Source: Phycisphaerae bacterium (GTDB taxonomy: Bacteria; Planctomycetota; Phycisphaerae; UBA1845; UTPLA1). From it: 6,244 bases of DNA. Below the pieces are notes generated by a model, which had not been told where the DNA came from, did no database searches, and saw only the letters and a program-made list of their open reading frames with translations. Numbering within the stretch: the first letter of the stretch is position 1; each line of letters starts with the position of its first letter. A program made the translations under genes and the position numbers. Shown here in pieces: positions 1 through 5,487 of the stretch. The stretch covers positions 1 through 6,244 of the forward strand of contig JAFGQA010000356.1 in the NCBI GenBank assembly GCA_016935885.1, given 5' to 3'.

Positions 1-120
1 AAGCGTAGTGCCAAGGCCCGAACCGAGAAACGTAACCGTTTGTCAACGCAAGAGATGCAAAATGCCGCTGTCGAAGATGGGTCAAGGTACGTTCAGGCCG
101 CACGGCGTGCGCAGCCCTAG
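1..120 (+). CDS. Possible C-terminal fragment of an unrecognised protein (left edge)
   Basis: The first plus-strand frame is open from the window edge for 39 codons and ends at TAG (118-120). The peptide is basic and polar (begins KRSAKARTEKRN, ends YVQAARRAQP). It contains no motif I recognise. An open run of this length is not unusual in GC-rich DNA, and third positions are not clearly GC-biased, so this may be chance. If real, it is the tail of a gene convergent with the minus-strand cluster, whose last stop is at 235. A small hairpin (99-103 with 107-111, loop of 3) lies near its end but has no T-run. Confidence 0.2.
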   Translation, partial: KRSAKARTEKRNRLSTQEMQNAAVEDGSRYVQAARRAQP

Positions 121-234
121 ATCCTGCTCGGGGGCAACTCTGCCGCATACGTGAGCGTACGCCTCAGCCATGGTCGAGGGCTATCGAACGGTATCAGCAG
201 TTGCGCTGCGCTCTAGGCCGGAATGGTGCGGCGA

Positions 235-1095
235 CTACTTGGAATAATCGTGGAAGCCCCACCCGCTCTTGCGACCCAGGCGACCCGCGTCCACCAGCTT
301 CCGGATCAGTGGGCACGGGCGGAACTTCGGGTCGCCCAGGTCGCGGTGCAGCACCTCCATGATGTTCAGGCACACGTCCACGCCGATGAAATCCGCCAGC
401 ACCAACGGCCCCATCGGGAAGTTGCAGCCCTGTTTCATGATCTCGTCGATGGTCTCGGCCTCGGCAACGCCCTCCATGAGCGCATAGGCCGCCTCGTTGA
501 TCATCGGCATCAGCACGCGGTTGCTGACGAAACCCGGACTGTCGTTGCAGGGCAGCGGGTTCTTGCCCATCCGCTTGGCCAGCGCGTCCACCGTCTCGAC
601 GGTGCCGTCTTCGGTCTGGAGGCCACGGATCACCTCCACCAGCGTCATCAGCGGCACCGGGTTGAAGAAGTGCATCCCGATGAACCTGCCCGGCCGGTCT
701 GTCATGGCCGCCAGCTTGGTGATGCTGATGCTGCTGGTGTTGCTCGCCAGGATCGCGTCGGGCTTCAGACGCGGTTGAATGTCCTTGTACAAGTCGATCT
801 TGGCGTCGAGGTTCTCGAAGATCGCCTCGATGGCGATGCCCACCTTGGACCAATCTACAGCGTCCAGCGACGTGCAGGTTTGCAGGTTCGCCCTCGCGGC
901 GTCGGCCGTCTTCGCGTCCAGCTTCTCCTTCTCGACCAGTTTCGACAGGCTCTTCTCGATCGCCTTCGACGCGCTCGCAACCTGGGCCGCGTCCACGTCG
1001 TACATCCAGACCTTCAAGCCGGCCGTCGCCGCCACCTGCGCAATCCCCCGCCCCATGGTTCCCGTGCCAATAACGACTGCTGCATCAATTGCCAT
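235..1095 (-). CDS. hbd: 3-hydroxybutyryl-CoA dehydrogenase (3-hydroxyacyl-CoA dehydrogenase family)
   Basis: This 286-residue cytoplasmic enzyme oxidises (S)-3-hydroxybutyryl-CoA to acetoacetyl-CoA, or runs the reverse reaction, using NAD(H). The length fits stand-alone clostridial-type Hbd (about 282) rather than a FadB-like fusion. The N-terminal Rossmann domain opens with [10 protein letters not shown] (GxGxxG at residues 10-15). An Asp at residue 33, at the end of the second strand, favours NAD over NADP. By spacing to known family members the catalytic set is Ser121, His142 (MHFFNP), Glu154 and Asn192. The family signature DSPGFVSNR (185-193) precedes the C-terminal helical 3HCDH domain, which ends near [11 protein letters not shown]. 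The ATG at 1093-1095 has a GAGGA Shine-Dalgarno at 1106-1110, 10 nt upstream. It is the last gene of the cluster, 215 bp after the thiolase, and supplies that enzyme's substrate. No terminator was seen after its TAG stop. Confidence 0.96.
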   Translation of the reverse strand: MAIDAAVVIGTGTMGRGIAQVAATAGLKVWMYDVDAAQVASASKAIEKSLSKLVEKEKLDAKTADAARANLQTCTSLDAVDWSKVGIAIEAIFENLDAKIDLYKDIQPRLKPDAILASNTSSISITKLAAMTDRPGRFIGMHFFNPVPLMTLVEVIRGLQTEDGTVETVDALAKRMGKNPLPCNDSPGFVSNRVLMPMINEAAYALMEGVAEAETIDEIMKQGCNFPMGPLVLADFIGVDVCLNIMEVLHRDLGDPKFRPCPLIRKLVDAGRLGRKSGWGFHDYSK

Positions 1096-1310
1096 GTTCG
1101 TCTCTTCCTCAGATGTTGTATCCTCTGTTGTGCCCCGCTGATTCGGAAGGCCGCGCGGACTGAAGCCCCCGGCTCTTCTGCGCGAGCATCGACCGGTTCA
1201 TTGGGGTCCAAATCGGTCGAAGAAACACGTGACCTACTTCGCAAGCCCGCGGGTCGTAATCCGTGGGTCTGCGGAGCGTCTCATCAACCAACGGCGCACT
1301 CACCAGTTCC
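1096..1310. other. Wide intergenic gap between thiolase and hbd, with inverted repeat
   Basis: This 215-bp gap is unusually long between cotranscribed genes and shows no convincing gene. It holds a 10-bp inverted repeat (1189-1198 TCGACCGGTT and 1211-1220 AATCGGTCGA, one mismatched pair, 12-nt loop). It also holds an imperfect 9-bp direct repeat (1247-1255 CCGCGGGTC and 1261-1269 CCGTGGGTC). A segment around 1150-1175 (GGACTGAAGCCCCCGGCTC) resembles repeat-like intergenic DNA I associate with planctomycetes; that last point is recollection, not a search result. No good promoter for hbd was seen. Confidence 0.45.
1189..1220. repeat. 10-bp imperfect inverted repeat, 12-nt loop
   Basis: The arms TCGACCGGTT (1189-1198) and AATCGGTCGA (1211-1220) are complementary except for one pair. 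In RNA from the plus strand that pair is a G-U wobble. In the operon mRNA (minus strand) it is an A-C mismatch, leaving a 7-bp outer stem. It lies about 95 nt upstream of the hbd start. It may be an mRNA processing or stability hairpin, a regulator site, or a trace of an inserted repeat. No T-run follows on either strand, so it is not an intrinsic terminator. Confidence 0.45.
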
Positions 1311-2492
1311 CTACCGCTCAATCACCATTGCCACCGCATTGCCGCCGCCCAGGCACAGCGAGGCCACGCCGCGCTTCACGTTCCGCCGCTCCATCGCGTG
1401 AATCAGCGTGACCAGGACCCGCGCCCCGCTCGCACCGATCGGGTGTCCGAGGGCGATCCCACCGCCGAAGACGTTGACGCGGTCGTTGTCCAGTTCCAGT
1501 CCACGCAGGCACGCCACGGACTGCGCCGCGAACGCCTCGTTCAGCTCAAACAGATCGATGTCGCTCAGCTTCAGCCCCGCCCGCTCCACGGCCAGCTTCA
1601 CGGCACCGACCGGCGTCAGGAACAGTTCCTTCGGCGGCAGGCCGAACGTGGCGTGCGACACGATCCTCGCGCGGACCTTCCAGTTCCGCCTGGCTGCCTC
1701 CTCCTCCGACGTGACCAACACCATCGCGGCCCCGTCCGAAATCTGCGACGCATTGCCCGCCGTGACCGTGCCGTCCTTGCCGAACGCCGGCCGCAGCGCG
1801 GCGAGGCCCTCGAGCGTGTTCTCGGCGCGGATAGTCTCGTCCGCCTCAAACACAACGGTCTTCTTCCGGCCCGCCGGCACCTCGATGTGGACGATCTCCT
1901 CCTTGAACGCGCCGTCCGCCTGGGCCTTGCCCGCTCGCTGGTGGCTCTCCAACGCGAACTTGTCCTGATCCTCGCGCGTGACGTTGTGCTTCTCGGCGGT
2001 GTAGTCGGCAATGACCCCCATCGCCGTGCCTTCGTACACATCCGTCAAGCCGTCATACTGCATGGCGTCCACGAGCTTCGCATCGCCGAACTTCGTGCCT
2101 TTGAACCGAAGCTCGCGAACCAGGTAGGGCGCGTCCGACATGTTCTCAATCCCGCCCGCCAGGACGACCTTGGCCTGACCCAGCCGGATGTTGTTGTCCG
2201 CGTCCATCACGGACCGCAGACCCGAGCCGCACACCTGGTTCACCGTCACCGCGGTGATGGAACCCGAACAGCCCGCGCCCAGCGCCACCTGCCGCGCGGG
2301 ATTCTGCCCAATCCCGGCCTGCAGAACCTGACCCACCATGGCCCAGTCCACGTCCGCCGCGGGACAACCCACGCTATCCAACAGACCCTTCGCAACCGCC
2401 GAACCGATCTTCGGCGCCGGCAGCGTCGACAGACTCCCCAGAAACCTCCCGATTGGGCTACGCTTCGCCCCGACAATCACACTTTGCAGCAT
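1311..2492 (-). CDS. Acetyl-CoA C-acetyltransferase (thiolase, thiolase II type)
   Basis: This 393-residue cytoplasmic thiolase cleaves acetoacetyl-CoA with CoA into two acetyl-CoA, or condenses them. Visible family elements are the acyl-accepting Cys88 in VNQVCGSGLRS, NEAFA at 318-322, His350 in GGGIALGHPIGASGAR, and the second active-site Cys380 in SLCLGGG. These match the AtoB/PhbA positions. The frame stays open to a TTG at 2505-2507 (398 residues). I prefer the ATG at 2490-2492 because GGAG (2502-2505) lies 9 nt before it, it gives the usual family length, and it puts the nucleophile at 88 as in AtoB. It is third in the cluster, 120 bp after acyl-CoA dehydrogenase B. Biosynthetic use (polyhydroxybutyrate or butyrate) cannot be excluded from sequence, but two adjacent acyl-CoA dehydrogenases favour degradation. 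Confidence 0.96.
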   Translation of the reverse strand: MLQSVIVGAKRSPIGRFLGSLSTLPAPKIGSAVAKGLLDSVGCPAADVDWAMVGQVLQAGIGQNPARQVALGAGCSGSITAVTVNQVCGSGLRSVMDADNNIRLGQAKVVLAGGIENMSDAPYLVRELRFKGTKFGDAKLVDAMQYDGLTDVYEGTAMGVIADYTAEKHNVTREDQDKFALESHQRAGKAQADGAFKEEIVHIEVPAGRKKTVVFEADETIRAENTLEGLAALRPAFGKDGTVTAGNASQISDGAAMVLVTSEEEAARRNWKVRARIVSHATFGLPPKELFLTPVGAVKLAVERAGLKLSDIDLFELNEAFAAQSVACLRGLELDNDRVNVFGGGIALGHPIGASGARVLVTLIHAMERRNVKRGVASLCLGGGNAVAMVIER

Positions 2493-2501
2493 CGTCACAG
2501 T

Positions 2502-2505
2502 CTCC
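2502..2505 (-). promoter_or_regulatory. Shine-Dalgarno GGAG that decides the thiolase start
   Basis: On the minus strand TTGGAG is followed by 9 nt and then ATG (2490-2492). The GGAG overlaps the alternative TTG codon (2505-2507), so initiation at that TTG would not be served by this site. This supports the 393-residue product over the 398-residue one. Confidence 0.65.
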
Positions 2506-2612
2506 AAAACAGATCACCGGGCCCGCCGCGCCCTCCGCGAACACAACGTGCAACCCGAGCAGTACAGACGAAGTCGTTACCCCCAGCCCCCCGATCCGCA
2601 ACCGCCAACGGC

Positions 2613-3806
2613 CTATACCGCCGCGACACGCTCCGGATCCTTCGCCAGCGTCGCGCCAATCGTCATACGCTGCATCTCGCTGGTCCCCTCGTAGATCTCC
2701 GTGATCTTCGCGTCACGCAAATATCGCTCCACCTCGCTTTCGCGGCAATAGCCCATGCCACCGAATATCTGGATGGCCTCGTTCGCGCAGAACGTCGCCG
2801 TCTCCGCCGCAAAGACCTTCACCATCGCCGGGATGTGCAGCGAGTGCTTCTTCTGATCCTTTGTCCAGCAGGCCTTGTACAGCAGCGCACGCGACGCCAC
2901 GATCCGCGTCGCCATGTCGGCGATCTTCCATTGAACCGCCTGGAAATGCGAAATCGTCTTGCCGAACTGCTTACGCTCCAACGCATAGTCGATGGCCTTG
3001 TCCAGCGCGGCCTGGGCAATGCCGATCGCCTGCGCACCGATACCTATCCGCCCCCCGTCGATGGCCATCATCGCGATGCGCAGGCCCGCCCCACGCTCGC
3101 CCAGCAGGTTCTCCGCGGGCACGCGGGCATCTTCGAAGATCAGCTCCGTCGTGCTGCTTCCGCGGATGCCCAGCTTGTCCTCGTGCTTGCCGACTTCCAC
3201 GCCGGGCGTGTCCTTCGGCACGATCAGGCAACTCGCGTTGCGCTTGTCTCCTTCCTCCGTCCGGACAAACAGCACAATCAGATTCGCCTCCGCCCCCGTG
3301 GTCACAAACAGCTTCGTGCCGTTGATGACCCATTCATCGCCCTTTAGCTCCGCCCGGCACTTCATCGCCCCGGCATCCGAACCCGATCCCGGTTCGGTCA
3401 GGCTGAAGCAGTTCAGGCACTCCCCCGTGGTCATGGGCGGCAGCCACTTCTTCCTCTGCTCCTCCGTCCCATACGCGAGGATCGGGTCGATGCACAGCGA
3501 GTTCTGCACGCTGTTGATGACGCCCACGGACGCGTCCGCGTACGATAACTCCTCCACAATGATCGCCGAGGCCAACGCGTCCAACCCCGGCCCGCCGTAT
3601 TCCTCCGGCACGGAGATAGACTGATAGCCCATCTCCCCAAGTTGCCTGATGATCTCCGCGGGAAACTCCCCCTTGATGTCCCGATCCATTGCACCTGGCG
3701 CCACAACCTCCCGGGCAAACTCCCGAACGCTGTCGCGGATCATCTCATGGTCTTCGTCCAAGTCATATCCAAACGGAATCACGCCGCCGTTGCCAGTATC
3801 CGCCAT
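2613..3806 (-). CDS. Acyl-CoA dehydrogenase B (short-chain type)
   Basis: This 397-residue FAD flavoenzyme converts an acyl-CoA to the trans-2-enoyl-CoA, passing electrons to electron-transfer flavoprotein (ETF). It has an N-terminal helical domain (about 15-130), a middle beta domain starting at CFSLTEPGSGSDAG (133-146, near-match to ACAD signature 1) and a C-terminal helical domain. That last domain holds RKQFG (278-282), QIFGGMGY (346-353, signature 2) and IYEGTSEMQR (371-380). Glu373 is the expected catalytic base, in the MCAD/SCAD position. About 15 extra N-terminal residues (MADTGNGGVIPFGYDLDEDH) extend beyond the usual 380. The ATG at 3804-3806 has only a weak purine-rich site (GCGAAGAAAC) ahead of it. 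It is second in the cluster, 102 bp after acyl-CoA dehydrogenase A. A butyryl-CoA substrate is likely from its neighbours, but branched short acyl-CoAs are possible. Confidence 0.96.
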   Translation of the reverse strand: MADTGNGGVIPFGYDLDEDHEMIRDSVREFAREVVAPGAMDRDIKGEFPAEIIRQLGEMGYQSISVPEEYGGPGLDALASAIIVEELSYADASVGVINSVQNSLCIDPILAYGTEEQRKKWLPPMTTGECLNCFSLTEPGSGSDAGAMKCRAELKGDEWVINGTKLFVTTGAEANLIVLFVRTEEGDKRNASCLIVPKDTPGVEVGKHEDKLGIRGSSTTELIFEDARVPAENLLGERGAGLRIAMMAIDGGRIGIGAQAIGIAQAALDKAIDYALERKQFGKTISHFQAVQWKIADMATRIVASRALLYKACWTKDQKKHSLHIPAMVKVFAAETATFCANEAIQIFGGMGYCRESEVERYLRDAKITEIYEGTSEMQRMTIGATLAKDPERVAAV

Positions 3807-3908
3807 GTTTCTTCGCTTTCGCTATTCCTCTTGTGGCACAGGCGTCTCACCTGTGTCCCCACCGCCCTTGGCGGCTGGTCCTGTCAGAATCCCTCAGCTA
3901 CTCGTCCT
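3807..3908. repeat. Repeat-like intergenic spacer with palindrome and hairpin
   Basis: This 102-bp gap between the two acyl-CoA dehydrogenases contains several repeat elements. A palindrome spans 3837-3855 (CACAGG at 3837-3842 pairs with CCTGTG at 3850-3855) and is flanked by GTGG (3833-3836) and CCAC (3859-3862). A second hairpin is CCGCC (3862-3866) with GGCGG (3870-3874), loop CTT. A 13-mer, GCTTTCGCTATTC (3815-3827), recurs exactly at 5457-5469. The CACAGGCGTCTC-type palindrome resembles dispersed elements I associate with planctomycete intergenic DNA (recollection). There is no T-run, so it is probably not an intrinsic terminator, though it could protect or process the operon mRNA. Confidence 0.6.
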
Positions 3909-5060
3909 TCACGCACTTCGCCGCTGGAACTGTTCACGGGCGATCAACATCCGCTGAACCTCGCTCGTACCCTCGCCGATCTCGCACAGCTTGTTGTCCC
4001 GCAGAAGACGCTCGACGCAGAAGTCCTTCGTGTAGCCCGCCCCGCCGAAGATCTGGATCGCGTCCCAGCCCACCCGGCTGGCCATCTCCGATGCGAGCAG
4101 CTTCGCCATGCAGCACCGCTCCTTGTCCGGCCGACCCGCGTCGTGTGCCGCGGCGGCCTGACGCACCAGAATCCGGGCCGCTTCGATCTCCGTCTCCATG
4201 TCCGCCAGCTTGAATTGAACCGCCTGATGGGCGTGCAACGGCTTGCCAAACGCCTTCCGCTCCGCGGCATACTTGAGCGTCTCCTCCAGACAACCGCGCG
4301 CCAACCCCACCGAGATCGCCCCCACTGAAAACCGCCCTTCATCCAGGACCTTCAACGCATCGATGTAGCCCTGGTGCAACTCGCCGACCAGGTTTTCCTC
4401 CGGGATCTCGCAATGGTCGAAACTCACCGGGACCGTGTCCGTGCTCCGCATGCCCATCTTGTCTTCGGGCTCGCCGATCTCCATGCCCTTTGCCCCACGC
4501 TCCACGATGAACGCAGAGATCGTCCGCGAACCACGCTCCGGCTTCGTCCTGGCCATCACGATATACAAGCCCGCGCGCTTGCCGCTCGTCACCCACAGCT
4601 TCTGGCCGTTCAGCACCCATCCCGCTGAGGTCTTCTCCGCCCGTGTGGTCAGCGCCTCCGCGTCGGTCCCACAGTCCGGTTCGCTCAAGCACCACGAACC
4701 GATCATCTTGCCCGACGCCAGGTCCGGCACATACCTCTTCTTCTGCTCGTGGCTCGCCGCGATGTTCAGGTGCTGGAGGCAAAGCCCGTTGTGCGCCTCG
4801 ATCAGCAGGGCGAACGACCCGTCCCAACGGGCGATCTCCTCGATCACCACCGACATCGCCAGCATCGTCTGTCCCACGCCGCCGTATTCCTCCGGCGTCG
4901 TCACACCCAACAGCCCGATCCGCCCCGCCTCGGCCACAACCTCCTCGGGAATCCACTTGTTCGCGTCCCACTCGCGGGCATGCGGCGCGATCCGCTCCGT
5001 CGCAAACTCCCGCGTCACATCCCGAAACGCCACCAGGTCTTCAGGTAGTTCAAACTCCAT
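3909..5060 (-). CDS. Acyl-CoA dehydrogenase A
   Basis: This 383-residue FAD flavoenzyme of the acyl-CoA dehydrogenase family has the usual length (about 380). The N-terminal helical domain runs to about 115 and includes PEEYGG (56-61). The middle domain begins at CLSEPDCGTDAEA (124-136), close to signature 1 but with Cys where Gly/Ser/Ala/Asn is usual. The C-terminal domain holds RKAFG (268-272), QIFGGAGY (336-343, signature 2) and IGEGTSEVQR (361-370), giving Glu363 as catalytic base. It differs strongly from dehydrogenase B throughout, so this is not a recent tandem duplication and a different acyl chain is likely. The first gene of the cluster, it lies about 210 nt downstream of the predicted transcription start. 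The ATG at 5058-5060 has a weak GGTGAGAG site upstream. Electrons should go to an ETF, not encoded here. Substrate cannot be fixed from sequence. Confidence 0.96.
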   Translation of the reverse strand: MEFELPEDLVAFRDVTREFATERIAPHAREWDANKWIPEEVVAEAGRIGLLGVTTPEEYGGVGQTMLAMSVVIEEIARWDGSFALLIEAHNGLCLQHLNIAASHEQKKRYVPDLASGKMIGSWCLSEPDCGTDAEALTTRAEKTSAGWVLNGQKLWVTSGKRAGLYIVMARTKPERGSRTISAFIVERGAKGMEIGEPEDKMGMRSTDTVPVSFDHCEIPEENLVGELHQGYIDALKVLDEGRFSVGAISVGLARGCLEETLKYAAERKAFGKPLHAHQAVQFKLADMETEIEAARILVRQAAAAHDAGRPDKERCCMAKLLASEMASRVGWDAIQIFGGAGYTKDFCVERLLRDNKLCEIGEGTSEVQRMLIAREQFQRRSA

Positions 5061-5130
5061 CTCGTGTCGCTCTCACCAAAGGTGTCCAAAAGTGGTATCG
5101 AAAGAAAACGAGCCCCGCGCCAGACCGCTA

Positions 5131-5169
5131 TCCGCCCGTGGCAAAACTCTGTCCGCCCGTGGCAAAACT
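5131..5169. repeat. 18-bp perfect direct repeat, 21-bp period, in operon leader
   Basis: TCCGCCCGTGGCAAAACT occurs at 5131-5148 and again, without change, at 5152-5169. The start-to-start spacing is 21 bp, about two helical turns. A degenerate third copy (about 9 of 18 matches) may lie at 5110-5127. The pair is inside the predicted 5' leader, about 70-110 nt before the start codon of acyl-CoA dehydrogenase A. It could be a tandem regulator site or the edge of a dispersed repeat; sequence alone does not decide. Confidence 0.7.
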
Positions 5170-5277
5170 TTCGCACCCGCGCCAAAGCCGATGGTCTTCA
5201 CGGTCAGGAAAGGCGTTTCCGAACCGCCGTCTTCCCTTCTACCACGGACCGCTGGGCTCCATCCGTGCAACCGGCTC

Positions 5278-5305
5278 ATTATAAAGACTCCCCCAACCCG
5301 GTCAA
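5278..5305 (-). promoter_or_regulatory. Near-consensus sigma-70-type promoter of the acyl-CoA operon
   Basis: On the minus strand a TTGACC -35 box (5300-5305) is followed by a 16-bp spacer (5284-5299) and a perfect TATAAT -10 box (5278-5283). Initiation is expected near 5271, giving a leader of about 210 nt before the first start codon at 5060. Such a match (11 of 12) in GC-rich DNA is unlikely by chance. The spacer itself carries two G-runs (5290-5294 and 5297-5299). Confidence 0.7.
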
Positions 5306-5367
5306 ATCGCCCCGCACCCCCCAAAAAAGCCCCGTAAGAAGCCCCATCCGCCCCTCTGTTGCCCCCC
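5290..5367 (-). other. Cluster of G-runs, possible G-quadruplex, at the operon promoter
   Basis: The minus (coding) strand has G-runs at 5362-5367, 5351-5354, 5342-5345, 5330-5333, 5317-5322 and 5310-5313, then two more inside the promoter spacer (5297-5299 and 5290-5294). Loops between the first six are 7, 5, 8, 7 and 3 nt. Any four consecutive tracts of these include the 8-nt loop, slightly beyond the classical 7-nt rule, so folding is plausible but unproven. The cluster ends directly against the -35 box. Confidence 0.5.
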
Positions 5368-5375
5368 AACCTCTT

Positions 5376-5417
5376 CATCCTCCATCCTTCATCCTTCATC
5401 CTTCATCCTTCATCCTT
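5376..5417. repeat. Heptanucleotide tandem array, CATCCTT x6
   Basis: Six 7-bp units run head to tail: CATCCTC (5376-5382) followed by five identical CATCCTT units (5383-5417). On the minus strand it reads AAGGATG. Simple 7-bp arrays like this are known as short tandemly repeated repetitive (STRR) sequences in cyanobacteria, and I associate similar ones with planctomycete intergenic DNA. Copy number probably varies between strains. Confidence 0.9.
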
Positions 5418-5459
5418 CTCCCCCCAATCCTCAATCGTCTCACGCAGACCCGCAGGGCT

Positions 5460-5487
5460 TTCGCTATTCGCCATTCGCCGTTCGCAA
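5460..5487. repeat. Second heptanucleotide array, TTCGCNN x4
   Basis: Four 7-bp units share TTCGC with a variable dinucleotide: TTCGCTA, TTCGCCA, TTCGCCG and TTCGCAA, followed by a partial TTC. The array supplies the last codons and the TAG stop (5464-5466) of the minus-strand frame at 5464-6114. Its first part is contained in the 13-mer GCTTTCGCTATTC (5457-5469), which is also found at 3815-3827. Confidence 0.75.

Larger units (their letters stand above)
5061..5463. other. 403-bp gene-free region upstream of the acyl-CoA operon
   Basis: No convincing gene lies here. From the operon start outward it holds a ~210-nt leader with an 18-bp direct repeat pair (5131-5169), a near-consensus promoter (5278-5305), a series of G-runs on the minus strand (5290-5367) and a 7-bp tandem array (5376-5417). 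A minus-strand open frame of 108 codons (5073-5399) crosses the promoter, the G-runs and part of the array. It reads like translated repeat (LPRADRVLPRAD), so I do not call it a gene. Confidence 0.7.

Noticed and set aside
41..46. Perfect TTGACA -35 box on the minus strand near the left edge
   Set aside because: No TATAAT-like hexamer lies at 15-19 bp downstream on that strand.
1109..1321. Minus-strand open frame of 70 codons between thiolase and hbd
   Set aside because: It overlaps the thiolase end, has no Shine-Dalgarno, and resembles translated intergenic repeat rather than a protein.
223..1401. Plus-strand open frame of 392 codons opposite hbd
   Set aside because: It is antisense to a clear 3-hydroxybutyryl-CoA dehydrogenase and has shadow-type composition ([10 protein letters not shown]) and no recognisable motif.
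1263..3347. Plus-strand open frame of 694 codons opposite thiolase and acyl-CoA dehydrogenase B
   Set aside because: It is rich in Arg, His and Leu with no domain pattern, and it runs antisense to two genes with intact catalytic motifs and the gap between them. This is the usual mirror frame in GC-rich coding DNA.
5306..5340. T-run after GGGGC on the minus strand as a terminator for the TPR frame
   Set aside because: The GGGGCTT sequences before the T-run are direct, not inverted, repeats, so no stem forms.
5073..5399. Minus-strand open frame of 108 codons in the leader and promoter region
   Set aside because: It crosses the promoter, the G-runs and the 7-bp array, and its most regular part (LPRADRVLPRAD) is simply the 21-bp direct repeat translated. 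A leader peptide starting at the ATG within the -10 box cannot be translated from the predicted transcript.
5376..5417. Heptamer array as a CRISPR array
   Set aside because: Units are 7 bp and contiguous, with no spacers and no cas genes in the window.
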